Source of the DNA: an uncultured Litoreibacter sp.
Lineage (GTDB): Bacteria; Pseudomonadota; Alphaproteobacteria; Rhodobacterales; Rhodobacteraceae
Direction of reading: 5' to 3'
Assembly (NCBI GenBank): GCA_947494645.1
Contig: CANLVO010000001.1
Location: 2,294,001 to 2,358,000, forward strand
Length of the DNA stretch: 64,000 nucleotides
Shown here in pieces: positions 1 to 7,918 of the stretch (position 1 is the stretch's first letter; every line of letters begins with the position of its first letter). The notes below the pieces were generated by a model. That model made no database searches, had not been told where the DNA came from, and worked only from the letters and a program-made list of their open reading frames with translations. Position numbers and translations under genes: made by a program.

Positions 1-441
1 TGCCTGTTTGGGGCGGATATCCCGGTGTTGGTGGTCCCCGACAGCGGTCGGAAGGATGCCGCGACAAGCCGGGTCATGATCGCTTGGGATGACGGCGCAG
101 AGGCGCTGGCCGCTGCGAAAGCCGCCGCACCACTGGTCGCTCAGGCGGAGGTTACGGATATCTGCCTGATCAACCCGCCGCAGCACGGCGTGGACCGCTC
201 GGACCCCGGCGGGCGGATGGCGCAGATGCTGACGCGCAAGGGGGCGAAAGTGCAGGTCACGGTGGCCGCGCAACGCCAGTCCGATATTGCCTCGCAGCTG
301 CTTGCCCGCGCCAAGGAGACCGGCGTGGACGTGCTTGTGATGGGAGGATACGGCCATTCAAGGCTGCGCGAAGCGGTGTTGGGCGGGGTCACACGGTCGA
401 TCCTGCGCAAAGCGCATCTGCCGGTGTTGATGGCGCATTGA
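1..441 (+). CDS. Universal stress protein (UspA family), 5' end outside window
   Basis: The reading frame is open from the first base, so this is the last 146 residues of a protein whose start lies upstream. The C-terminal part shows the UspA nucleotide-binding pattern GGYGHSRLREAVLGG followed by a serine in TRSIL (G-x2-G-x9-G-[ST] type), then the family ending PVLMAH. The visible part is about the size of one Usp domain; the residues before it (CLFGADIPVLVVPD) look like the end of a preceding Usp domain, so a tandem-domain protein is likely. Such proteins are cytoplasmic and stress-linked. It converges on fnrL with a gap of only 3 bases. The family is clear; the specific role is not. Confidence 0.85.
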   Translation, partial: CLFGADIPVLVVPDSGRKDAATSRVMIAWDDGAEALAAAKAAAPLVAQAEVTDICLINPPQHGVDRSDPGGRMAQMLTRKGAKVQVTVAAQRQSDIASQLLARAKETGVDVLVMGGYGHSRLREAVLGGVTRSILRKAHLPVLMAH

Positions 442-444
442 GCC

Positions 445-1167
445 TTAGGCGTCAGCGTCGCCCGCCTCGCGTTTCAACCGGTCGATGTCGGGCAGGATCA
501 CCCGGCGCTTGCCATCGAGGCGGATCACACCGTCGGTTTTCAGCTTGGAGAACTGGCGGCTGACGGTCTCAAGTGTCAGGCCAAGGTAGTCCGACATCGC
601 CTCGCGGGTGAGCGGCAGCTCGATCACGCGGCTATCGGTCAGGGGGGCGATGCCCGGCGCTTCCGTGCGGCGCAGGATCAACAAGAGCAGGCTTGCGATT
701 TTCTCACGCGCGGTCTTGCGACCCAGAAGGAACATCCAGTCACGGGCGGCATCGAGCTCGTCCAATGCCATTTCCAGCATGCGCTGTGCGATATGTGGCG
801 TGTCGCGGACCAGATCCTCGAACTGCTTGCGGCGAAAACAGCAAAGCGTCACCTCGGTGACGGCGGTCACGTCATAAATGGCGGTGTCGCGACCCGGTCG
901 GCCGATAAAGTCAGAGGCCAGAAGCAGCCCCAACGTCTGTTTCCGCCCATCATCGGTGAGATGCTCAATCGTGGCCGTGCCCGAGACCACGGAGGCCACA
1001 AATTCCAAACGGTCACCGGCCCAGACGATGGTCTGGCCTGCCTGATAGGTGCGGTAATATTTGATACTTTCGAGCGTCAGAAGCTCGTCCGCGTCGCAGC
1101 TGGCGCAGACGGCGCGGTGCCTGATGGGACAGCTGTCACATGACTTAGTCGCCAACATCTCGCTCAT
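445..1167 (-). CDS. fnrL: FnrL, oxygen-responsive Crp/Fnr-family regulator
   Basis: A 240-residue cytoplasmic transcription factor. Cysteines at 10, 13, 21 and 24 (CDSCPIRHRAVCASC) form the N-terminal cluster typical of Rhodobacter/Roseobacter FnrL, and C109/C110 provide the distal ligand, as expected for an oxygen-labile 4Fe-4S cluster. A cyclic-nucleotide-like beta-barrel follows, then a long dimer helix and the Crp-type helix-turn-helix near residues 190-215 (LGLTLETVSRQFSKLK, with the E-x3-SR recognition helix). ATG is preceded by AAGGTGG. A candidate FNR half-site lies upstream at 1196-1209, suggesting autoregulation. FnrL controls the switch to microaerobic or anaerobic metabolism. Confidence 0.93.
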   Translation of the reverse strand: MSEMLATKSCDSCPIRHRAVCASCDADELLTLESIKYYRTYQAGQTIVWAGDRLEFVASVVSGTATIEHLTDDGRKQTLGLLLASDFIGRPGRDTAIYDVTAVTEVTLCCFRRKQFEDLVRDTPHIAQRMLEMALDELDAARDWMFLLGRKTAREKIASLLLLILRRTEAPGIAPLTDSRVIELPLTREAMSDYLGLTLETVSRQFSKLKTDGVIRLDGKRRVILPDIDRLKREAGDADA

Positions 1168-1195
1168 GATACCACCTTGGGAAGCTCTCGACTGC

Positions 1196-1209
1196 TTGAT
1201 CTCAACATA
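1196..1209 (-). promoter_or_regulatory. Possible FNR box upstream of fnrL
   Basis: On the minus strand the sequence is TATGT-TGAG-ATCAA, compared with the FNR consensus TTGAT-N4-ATCAA. One half is perfect and the other is poor. It lies about 30 bases before the fnrL start, which fits autoregulation, but one half-site alone is weak evidence. Confidence 0.35.
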
Positions 1210-1273
1210 TGCGTTGCCGCGTGCTTTCGGAACCCTTAGAGGCGGAAATCCCTAGGGTGGGAGCCCAGAATGG

Positions 1274-1350
1274 CCGCCTTTGGGCGGTGTCCAGCGGTTC
1301 TGAGCCTGAAGGGCTTGATCCATCGGGCGATCCCACTTATACCGCCCAAA
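1274..1350 (+). promoter_or_regulatory. Structured leader upstream of rplS with alternative hairpins
   Basis: The 396-base gap between fnrL and rplS (1168-1563) holds no convincing gene. It contains two mutually exclusive pairings: a local hairpin CCGCC (1274-1278) with GGCGG (1283-1287), and a perfect 10-base long-range pairing TTTGGGCGGT (1279-1288) with ACCGCCCAAA (1341-1350). A small AGCC/GGCT hairpin lies inside the long loop. This could be a regulatory leader for the ribosomal-protein transcript; it matches no named family that I recognise. Confidence 0.4.
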
Positions 1351-1563
1351 TCTGGAATCAGAATACTGACCGGAGCCGTTATTTTATTGAGCTTCCGACG
1401 CGTTTTCTTCGACGCAGCAAACGGAAGCCAAAGGACGGCGCACCAAGCAACGACGACCTGATCTGTGGCGGGCACGTAAAGTGGACCCGAAAGAAGACCG
1501 ACAGCTCTTGGGACGCGCAAACATTCACCGGGCAAACCGGGGTCATATGAAGGAGCGTTTCAG

Positions 1564-1950
1564 ATGGATCTGATCGCACAACTTGAGGCGGAACAAATCG
1601 CCGAACTGGGCAAGGATATCCCAGACTTCAAAGCGGGTGACACCATCCGCGTCGGTTACAAGGTGACCGAGGGTACACGCACCCGTGTTCAGAACTACGA
1701 AGGCGTCTGCATCGCACGCAACAACGGCAGCGGCATCGCCGGGTCGTTCTGTGTTCGCAAGATCTCCTTTGGTGAAGGCGTCGAGCGGGTCTTCCCGCTG
1801 CACTCCACCAATATCGAGAGCATCACCGTGGTGCGCCGTGGCCGTGTGCGTCGCGCCAAGCTGTACTACCTCCGCTCGCGTCGCGGCAAATCCGCACGTA
1901 TCGCCGAGCAAACAAATTACAAGCCGCTCTCCAGCGGCGCAGACGCGTAA
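1564..1950 (+). CDS. rplS: 50S ribosomal protein L19
   Basis: A 128-residue protein with the L19 core: [13 protein letters not shown] near residue 20, then [26 protein letters not shown] and [15 protein letters not shown]19 sits at the interface between the ribosomal subunits. The ATG has GAAGGAG about 10 bases upstream. rpmE follows after 11 bases, so the two are probably co-transcribed and end at the hairpin at 2210-2237. In many bacteria rplS follows rpsP-rimM-trmD; those genes are not immediately upstream here. Confidence 0.97.
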   Translation: MDLIAQLEAEQIAELGKDIPDFKAGDTIRVGYKVTEGTRTRVQNYEGVCIARNNGSGIAGSFCVRKISFGEGVERVFPLHSTNIESITVVRRGRVRRAKLYYLRSRRGKSARIAEQTNYKPLSSGADA

Positions 1951-1961
1951 AGGTTGGCATC

Positions 1962-2183
1962 ATGAAAAAAGATACCCATCCCGAATACCACATGATCAAC
2001 GTCAAAATGACCGACGGCACCGTGGTACAGATGAAATCGACCTGGGGCGCCGAAGGCGACCAGATCGCTTTGGACATCGACCCGTCCGTGCACCCTGCAT
2101 GGACCGGCGGCAACCAGCGCCTGATGGACACTGGCGGCCGTGTGTCGAAGTTCAAAAACAAATACGAAGGTCTTGGCTTCTAA
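1962..2183 (+). CDS. rpmE: 50S ribosomal protein L31, zinc-free form
   Basis: A 73-residue L31 with the family features [14 protein letters not shown], the W in KSTWG, and the ending [11 protein letters not shown]. It has no cysteine at all, so it is the C-minus type that does not bind zinc and needs no zinc-responsive replacement. It lies directly after rplS and is followed by a strong intrinsic terminator. Confidence 0.95.
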   Translation: MKKDTHPEYHMINVKMTDGTVVQMKSTWGAEGDQIALDIDPSVHPAWTGGNQRLMDTGGRVSKFKNKYEGLGF

Positions 2184-2209
2184 GCCCTGCCCTTTTGGAA
2201 CGATTGAGA

Positions 2210-2237
2210 AAGCGCTCCCTGTGGGGGGCGCTTTTTT
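2210..2237 (+). terminator. Intrinsic terminator after rplS-rpmE
   Basis: AAGCGCTCCC (2210-2219), a four-base loop TGTG, GGGGGCGCTT (2224-2233) and a T run. The stem has ten pairs including one G-T wobble. Confidence 0.9.
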
Positions 2238-2424
2238 GTTGGGGGTACCGGGGGTGTCGCCAAAGCACGGGGTGGCGCGTCTGGGAGTTCGCTTTGTTGC
2301 CGTGAGGGTGCAGCGACCAAATAGTTACCGGCCATAAGGGGCTAGCGCTTCTCATCGCGGCCTGTTGCCCTTATAAGCGCGTTAACCTCGAATGAGGACA
2401 CGGGACAGGAGCAGGGGGCTAGAG

Positions 2425-3237
2425 ATGGCTGCGCATATTATCGTCTTCGGCAACGAAAAAGGCGGCTCGGGCAAATCCACCAATTGCATGCATGTCACCA
2501 CGGCGCTGGTCCGCATGGGATTTACCGTGGGCGCGTTGGATTTGGACCTACGCCAGCGCAGCTTTAGCCGATACTGCGAAAACCGGGCGGCCTATGCTGC
2601 CAAGACAGGGTTGGACCTGCCTCTGCCTGAGGTGGTTGGGCTGCCTGAGATTGCCCAAAGCAGCCTGCTGCCGGGAGAAAACATATATGACCGCCGCCTG
2701 ACGGAGGCCGTGAACAGCATGGAGGGGCGGTTCGACTTTATCGTCATCGATTGCCCCGGCTCGCATACCCGGCTGAGCCAGGTGGCCCATTCGCTGGCCG
2801 ACACGCTGGTCACCCCCCTCAATGACAGCTTTATCGACTTTGACCTGCTGGCGCGGATCGAACCGGAGACGCAGAAGGTGCTGGGCCCGTCGGTCTATTC
2901 CGAAATGGTCTGGCAGGCCCGCCAATTGCGCGCTCAAGCGGGGCTCGACCCGATTGACTGGGTGGTTGTGCGCAACCGGGTGGGTACCCAGCGGATGCAC
3001 AACAAGAAGAAGATCACCGATGCGGTGGATGCTTTGGCCAAACGGGTGGGCTTCCGCATCGGGCCGGGCTTCTCGGAAAGGGTGATTTTCCGCGAACTGT
3101 TCCCGCGTGGCCTGACCCTGCTGGATCTGGGCGATATCGGGATCAAGAACCTCAACATCTCGAACGTGGCGGCGCGCCAAGAGGTGCGCGAACTGGTCAA
3201 GGCCTTGCGCCTGCCGGGCGTTGAGATTAACTTCTAG
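2425..3237 (+). CDS. mipZ: MipZ-type ParA-family ATPase for division-plane positioning
   Basis: A 270-residue deviant-Walker-A ATPase. NEKGGSGKST at residues 10-19 carries both the signature lysine K12 and the P-loop lysine K17; IVIDCPG is the Walker B region. Several stretches match Caulobacter MipZ closely (DLDLRQRSFSRYCENR, TPLNDSFIDFD, DWVVVRNR, AKRVGFRIGPG, RELFPRGLTLLDL). MipZ binds ParB near the origin and inhibits FtsZ polymerisation away from midcell. No parB lies nearby, as is usual for mipZ. The start at 2425 is chosen for the AGGGGG six bases upstream and because homologues begin just before the P-loop; an in-frame ATG at 2392 would add 11 unconserved residues. Confidence 0.95.
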   Translation: MAAHIIVFGNEKGGSGKSTNCMHVTTALVRMGFTVGALDLDLRQRSFSRYCENRAAYAAKTGLDLPLPEVVGLPEIAQSSLLPGENIYDRRLTEAVNSMEGRFDFIVIDCPGSHTRLSQVAHSLADTLVTPLNDSFIDFDLLARIEPETQKVLGPSVYSEMVWQARQLRAQAGLDPIDWVVVRNRVGTQRMHNKKKITDAVDALAKRVGFRIGPGFSERVIFRELFPRGLTLLDLGDIGIKNLNISNVAARQEVRELVKALRLPGVEINF

Positions 3238-3404
3238 TCAGAACTGACAAAATGCCTTGGCTCGGCGGCCTCTTCGCCCGCCAGATTTGGCGAGGGGTCG
3301 TCTACCATGGTCGACATCATGCCCGCCGCGACCAGCCCGGCAGCAGAGATGGCAAATCCGAAAAAGAACAGCTGTAACCGGTAAAAGATCGCAAGAACAA
3401 ACAT
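3234..3404 (-). CDS. Small single-pass membrane protein, unknown function
   Basis: A 56-residue reading frame whose N-terminal half is one hydrophobic segment (about residues 2-28, ending LVAAGMM) followed by an acidic tail. The ATG has GGGGGA seven bases upstream. The stop codon overlaps the mipZ stop region on the other strand. It runs in the same direction as the upstream envelope/glycan operon and could be its last gene. Third-position composition looks coding, but no family is recognised, so it remains a prediction. Confidence 0.5.
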   Translation of the reverse strand: MFVLAIFYRLQLFFFGFAISAAGLVAAGMMSTMVDDPSPNLAGEEAAEPRHFVSSD

Positions 3405-3445
3405 CAACACATCCCCCGTGATGACGCCCCCGGGTTAGTTTTGCC

Positions 3446-4360
3446 TTAAGATTGTGGCGAAGACTTGACGCTTGCTGGCAGAGCCTTGCGTGGAATGGCC
3501 AGCGCCCCTGTCGCGAAGCAGGCAAATTCGCCCAATGTTGTGATCAGCCGGAAGACCAGCGCCACGAGGATCGCCGTCTCGGGCGCTGCGACCGTGGACA
3601 GCATCAGCGTGATTACCGCCTCGCGAGAGCCGAGGCCCCCGGGCGCGCCGGGGGTGGCGTATCCAATGAGCCAGCCCAGAAGGCCAGCCGCCATACCCAG
3701 CGCAAAACCGGTGCCGGCAATGGTGCCGGAGATCAGCGCGAAGACCGCGCCGAGCACGGCCATGAACAGCGTGGACAGAAGCAGCGGTGCCAGCACGGGC
3801 CGCCACGCACCGCGCAGCTGGCGAAAGAGCAAGTGGCGCACCGCTGCCGCTGCGGCCAGCGCGAGGGCGAGCGCGCCCGCGATCGGGGCGGCGACGGGCA
3901 GCCCGATCTGGGCGGCAATGGCGGTGACAGGCAGGAATGGCAGCAATGCCAAGAGCGCGAGGGCCGCGCCGGAGGGGACAAGGATCAGCTCGATGGCGCT
4001 GGCGCGTGCCAGATCAGGCGTGCTGACGGTGCCGTTGCGCAGCCACGCCGCGCGGGCAAAGATATGCGCGACATTGCCCGGCAAGTACCGGGCGACCAGC
4101 GTGGTGGTATAGGACGGCCATGTGCGGCTGCGGGGCTCTGCGCCATACAGCCCGATGATCCGGTGCCAGCATTCCGCCAAGACAAACAGCGCCGCGCCAT
4201 AGACAACGGCGAGGCCTGCAAGCATCGCCAGCATGGAGGGACCGGGCCGCCAGCCGAGCAGCGCGTCGCGGTGGTTGAGCACCTCGCGCGCCATGAACAG
4301 CACCGCCACCGCGAGGCACAGGACCCCGACGATTTTCAGGAGGCGGGCGTAGCGTTTCAC
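3446..4360 (-). CDS. Flippase-like integral membrane protein (lysylphosphatidylglycerol synthase TM-region family)
   Basis: A 304-residue protein with about eight hydrophobic segments. The motif ATPGAPGGLGSREAVI near residue 240 and ARYLPGNVAHIFARA near residue 90 are typical of the UPF0104/LPG-synthase transmembrane domain family, which includes putative lipid or glycolipid flippases. The soluble aminoacyltransferase domain of true MprF proteins is absent. The start codon overlaps the methyltransferase stop by four bases (ATGA). The operon also encodes a GT2 enzyme and a large membrane protein, so a role in moving a lipid-linked glycan across the inner membrane is inferred. Confidence 0.75.
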   Translation of the reverse strand: MKRYARLLKIVGVLCLAVAVLFMAREVLNHRDALLGWRPGPSMLAMLAGLAVVYGAALFVLAECWHRIIGLYGAEPRSRTWPSYTTTLVARYLPGNVAHIFARAAWLRNGTVSTPDLARASAIELILVPSGAALALLALLPFLPVTAIAAQIGLPVAAPIAGALALALAAAAAVRHLLFRQLRGAWRPVLAPLLLSTLFMAVLGAVFALISGTIAGTGFALGMAAGLLGWLIGYATPGAPGGLGSREAVITLMLSTVAAPETAILVALVFRLITTLGEFACFATGALAIPRKALPASVKSSPQS

Positions 4361-5100
4361 GCCGCCGCGTCTGCCTTGCGCAGTAGGGTTGTCTTGTCGG
4401 GATAGGGTAGCGCCGGGGTCAGGCCACGCAGATGCTGGGCGCTGAGATCGGAGGCTTTGATGGCCTGCATGTACCGGTCACGGCCCGTGTTGTCGAAAAC
4501 GATCATGCCGTCCGGGGCCAGATGCCGCGCGGCGTGGGCGAGGCAGGCATTGCGAGCACGCCCGTCGATGACGATGACATCATAAAGCGCGTCCGGCTCA
4601 GCGCCGATGGCGCTGGCATAGGCCTCGAAGCTTTGGCCCTTCTCACCGGCTTTCTGGGAAATATAGAGATCATCTGCCGCAGGAGACGTGTCAGGCGCAA
4701 CAAGGCGCAGTTCCACCGGGCAGAGGTCTTTGGTATCCGCCAGCGTCTGCTCCATGCGTTGGAACCAGCCTGCGTGATGCTCCACGCTGGTGATGTGGCC
4801 TGCGCGTTTGGCCAGCCAGATGGTGCTGGCGCCGGAGCCATATTCGAACACCCGTGCGCCGGGGCGGGTCTCAAGGAATTTGGTGACTTCGTCGATGGCA
4901 TTATAGGTCCACCAAGGAACATCCAGCGCCACCAGCCCGTCAAGGTCATGGATCGCGCCAAGGGAGCGGGCCCAATGGGCCAGCCGCGAGCCGTCGCGGC
5001 GGGCGTCCAGCCACCGGTTCAACCCGACGCTGCGTGACAGGGCGTTCAGCCCGCGCATCGTGGTGATATATCCGCTCTTCAGGCTCATTGTCTGTGCCAT
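4357..5100 (-). CDS. Class I SAM-dependent methyltransferase-like protein
   Basis: A 247-residue soluble protein. FEYGSGASTIWLAKRAG near residue 90 is a SAM-binding motif I, and DVIVIDGRARNACLAHAARHL matches the post-I/motif II region of small-molecule or glycan methyltransferases. The start at 5100 is favoured by GAGGAG seven bases upstream; a longer frame back to 5178 has an Arg-rich, unlikely N-terminus. It lies between the large membrane protein (17-base gap) and the flippase-like gene (4-base overlap). It may modify the glycan made by this operon, which is inference. Confidence 0.75.
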   Translation of the reverse strand: MAQTMSLKSGYITTMRGLNALSRSVGLNRWLDARRDGSRLAHWARSLGAIHDLDGLVALDVPWWTYNAIDEVTKFLETRPGARVFEYGSGASTIWLAKRAGHITSVEHHAGWFQRMEQTLADTKDLCPVELRLVAPDTSPAADDLYISQKAGEKGQSFEAYASAIGAEPDALYDVIVIDGRARNACLAHAARHLAPDGMIVFDNTGRDRYMQAIKASDLSAQHLRGLTPALPYPDKTTLLRKADAAA

Positions 5101-5116
5101 TTTCTTGCTCCTCGTT

Positions 5117-6613
5117 CTACGTCTCGACCCGCGGCGCACGACATAGGGCCGTAACCCTGTCTGCGGGCAGGTTTGCATTCAATACATGGGCGCGACAGGT
5201 CTCTGTGTCCCATGCTTCAAAGAAAGTTCCGGTCTCTTCGCGGAATTCAAAGCGATACGCCCCGGCTGTTTGCAGGCTCATGATGACGCCCATCGTCACG
5301 GCAGCACCCAACGCGCCGATGCGGACAGGCGCGAGGCCCCCCAACGCCTGAGCAGCGCGGGGCAGCCCGATCAGGCTGAGGACCGCGACCAGCGGCCAGA
5401 GCGCCAGCATATAGCGCAGCGTGATGGCTGCGTAAGACAACATCAAGACGGCGGAGGCCCCGGTGGTCGCAACCAAGGCCAGCTGCGCCCATGTGGCGTG
5501 GCGCAGTCGGGCAATGCCAAAGGCCGCCAGTATGATCCAGCCGGTCCACAGGAAGAGGAGGCCGCTGGTGGGCGTCTCGATCCGGGTGAAGCCGCTTTGC
5601 GACGCGGTGGCCTTGAAGTGCAGGTTGCGGGCCGTGCCATGGGCCTTGGCGCTCCATTGTTCCGGCGGCAGGGCCAGATAGGCCAATGCGCTGGGCAGCA
5701 CGCGGCCCAGATTAAAGCGGCCATGCTCCATGAAGGCGCGGGCCCGCAGGCTGTCCTTGTTTTCCTTGCCCCAGAACATCATGCCGTAGCGGATCGGGCT
5801 TTCCTCGAATGTTCCATGGGTCATGCCCTTGTCGCCAAAGCGTGCCTCGTTCAGGGCCAAATAGCTGTACCCGCCACCGCCCAGCACAAGAGCCGCCAAC
5901 AGCACCGGGGCGGCCATACGCAGACGGGCACTCCAAAGTGCCCAGAGCGCTGCTAATCCAACGCCAATATAGAGAGCTGCGGCAAGGTTGGGGCGGGCAT
6001 GCACGCAGAGCGCGGCAAGAAGCGCCAGGCCCAGAAGGGTACGGACGGACATCCGCCCGGCTTGGACCGCGCGGACCCAAAGCAGCACGAAGCCACCGCC
6101 AAGCGCATAGCCCAAGGAAATAGGCTCGTGATAAAACGCGTGGTTCCCGGCGAGGATCACCCCCGGACCGCCAAACCACAAAAGCGCGGATAACGCCGCG
6201 CGAAGACCTGTGCGGGCCTCGGGGATCACGCGCAGAAAGGCCGTGTGATAAAGCGCGGTGCCGAGCACCGTCCAGAGCCAGATAGAGAGCGGAGACAGGC
6301 TGACCTGCCCGATCTGGATCAACGGATCGAGCAGCGCGCGGATCACCAGCGGGGCCAGCCCGTGATAGAAATACGCCGTGCCGTCAGCCGTGTAATGCCC
6401 CTCGATCCGCAGCACGCGGATGGGCAGATCGAGCCGCCCCTCGCGCAGCGCCAGCCAGACCTGATCGTAGAAATCATAGCCAAAGGCCTGCAGGTTCATC
6501 TGCACGGAGACCCACAGCAAGACGCCATAAAACACCGCCCCCGTGGCCGCGATGGCCATGGGCAAGCTGATGGCCGCAGGGGCCGTTGCGCGTGGAGCCA
6601 GCGTCAGGGACAT
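5117..6613 (-). CDS. Polytopic membrane protein, possible GT-C-type glycosyltransferase
   Basis: A 498-residue protein with about ten to twelve hydrophobic segments and a large loop after the first (YDFYDQVWLALREGRLDLPIRV). An acidic pair soon after TM1 followed by repeated hydrophobic helices resembles GT-C enzymes that use polyprenyl-phosphate sugars, but no diagnostic motif is certain. The start at 6613 lies one base after the GT2 stop codon, indicating translational coupling. A GT2 enzyme of the dolichol-phosphate-mannose synthase type directly upstream would supply the lipid-linked sugar. Confidence 0.6.
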   Translation of the reverse strand: MSLTLAPRATAPAAISLPMAIAATGAVFYGVLLWVSVQMNLQAFGYDFYDQVWLALREGRLDLPIRVLRIEGHYTADGTAYFYHGLAPLVIRALLDPLIQIGQVSLSPLSIWLWTVLGTALYHTAFLRVIPEARTGLRAALSALLWFGGPGVILAGNHAFYHEPISLGYALGGGFVLLWVRAVQAGRMSVRTLLGLALLAALCVHARPNLAAALYIGVGLAALWALWSARLRMAAPVLLAALVLGGGGYSYLALNEARFGDKGMTHGTFEESPIRYGMMFWGKENKDSLRARAFMEHGRFNLGRVLPSALAYLALPPEQWSAKAHGTARNLHFKATASQSGFTRIETPTSGLLFLWTGWIILAAFGIARLRHATWAQLALVATTGASAVLMLSYAAITLRYMLALWPLVAVLSLIGLPRAAQALGGLAPVRIGALGAAVTMGVIMSLQTAGAYRFEFREETGTFFEAWDTETCRAHVLNANLPADRVTALCRAPRVET

Positions 6614-6614
6614 G

Positions 6615-7676
6615 TTACTCGGCCGCGATATTTGTGGGAGCGGGCGCCGGGCCCTGCCTACCATTGTCATGCGGCTGGCGATCCGCCTCAAGACGGCGCA
6701 GGCGCGTCAGGGCCTCTTCGGCCAAGCGGCGGTTGGTGGCGATGGTGTCGCTGAGAAACGCAATGACGATGGTCATGTAGCCCGCCAGCAGGAACACCCC
6801 GCCCAGCACCAGTGACTGGATGTGGCCGTCGCCATCGCCGATGGCGAAGAAATAGAGGAACCTCAGGATCGGCAGCGCGCCGATGATGGTCATGATGATC
6901 CCGGCGGTCATGAAGGTTTGCAGCGGGCGGTACATGACGCAGCTGCGCACCATGGTCACTGCTTGACGGCCCAAAAACTGGCCGATGGATTTGAACAGCC
7001 GCGAGGGGCGGGTGGCGGAGTTGGTCCGCACCGGGACGGACGTTACCGTGAGGCCGCTTTGGCCTGCATGGATCAATGTCTCGATTGTGTAGCTGAAACG
7101 GGTCATGACGCTGATGCTCATGGCCGCGTCGCGGTTATAGGCGCGGAAGCCGGTGACGGCGTCCGGCACCTCGATGCCCGCGAGACGGCGCACGACGCGG
7201 CTGCCGACGCGTTGCATCAGACGTTTGCTGATGGAAAATTCGCTGTTCTCGCCGGGGCGGCGGTCGCCCAACACGATATCAGCCCGCCCCTCGAGAATGG
7301 GGCGCACCAGATCGGGGATCGAGCTGCCGCAATACTGGTTGTCGCCATCGGTGTTGACGATGATATCCGCGCCTTGCGCCAGCGCGTTGTCGATACCGGC
7401 CTGAAAACTGCTGGCCAGCCCCTTGTTGCTTTTCTGGCGAACGATGTGATCGGCATTGGCTTTTTGGGCCACCTCTATGGTCGCGTCCGTAGAGCCATCA
7501 TCGATGACCTGTACCTCGACCTGCGATATCCCCTCGATTGTGCGCGGGATCTCTGCCAGCACATCTGCAAGGGTTTCGGCCTCGTTGAAACACGGAACCT
7601 GAACGATCAGCTTGACCGCCCCGTTGCGACCATCCGCCCGGGTCGCAGACCGCTGCGCTCCAAATTCATACGACAT
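6615..7676 (-). CDS. Family 2 glycosyltransferase with C-terminal membrane anchor (DPM1/GtrB-like)
   Basis: A 353-residue protein. The GT-A fold starts with VQVPCFNEAETL and DDGSTD (about residues 26-64), followed by the NTDGDNQY metal/nucleotide-sugar site and GDRRPGENSEFS. Two hydrophobic segments near residues 250-320 anchor it in the inner membrane. This architecture is typical of polyprenyl-phosphate glycosyltransferases. It is the first gene of a leftward four-gene operon. The start at 7676 is chosen because the conserved domain starts soon after it; an in-frame ATG at 7730 would add 18 residues. Confidence 0.85.
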   Translation of the reverse strand: MSYEFGAQRSATRADGRNGAVKLIVQVPCFNEAETLADVLAEIPRTIEGISQVEVQVIDDGSTDATIEVAQKANADHIVRQKSNKGLASSFQAGIDNALAQGADIIVNTDGDNQYCGSSIPDLVRPILEGRADIVLGDRRPGENSEFSISKRLMQRVGSRVVRRLAGIEVPDAVTGFRAYNRDAAMSISVMTRFSYTIETLIHAGQSGLTVTSVPVRTNSATRPSRLFKSIGQFLGRQAVTMVRSCVMYRPLQTFMTAGIIMTIIGALPILRFLYFFAIGDGDGHIQSLVLGGVFLLAGYMTIVIAFLSDTIATNRRLAEEALTRLRRLEADRQPHDNGRQGPAPAPTNIAAE

Positions 7677-7918
7677 CTGTTTTTCCCAACCACGGCGGAT
7701 AAACCGCCAATCCGAGGGAAGTTTCGCCAACCAATACGGCCAAAACGTGACGATTTTAGTCTCATTTCAGGTTCAAATGAGTGGTTTTGGCCGGGCGATT
7801 GGGCCGCTTTTTCACCCGTGCCCCACCTGTTCAAAACGTGAAGAGCACCCGGTCTTTGTGGCGCTATACTGCATATCAGCGCGGCAGTTTCGTGATGTGT
7901 CAGAAGGTTAAATCAAGT

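Noticed and set aside
1209-1550. A 113-codon open frame upstream of rplS
   Set aside because: No ribosome site, no recognisable motif, and it overlaps the structured leader; treated as leader DNA.
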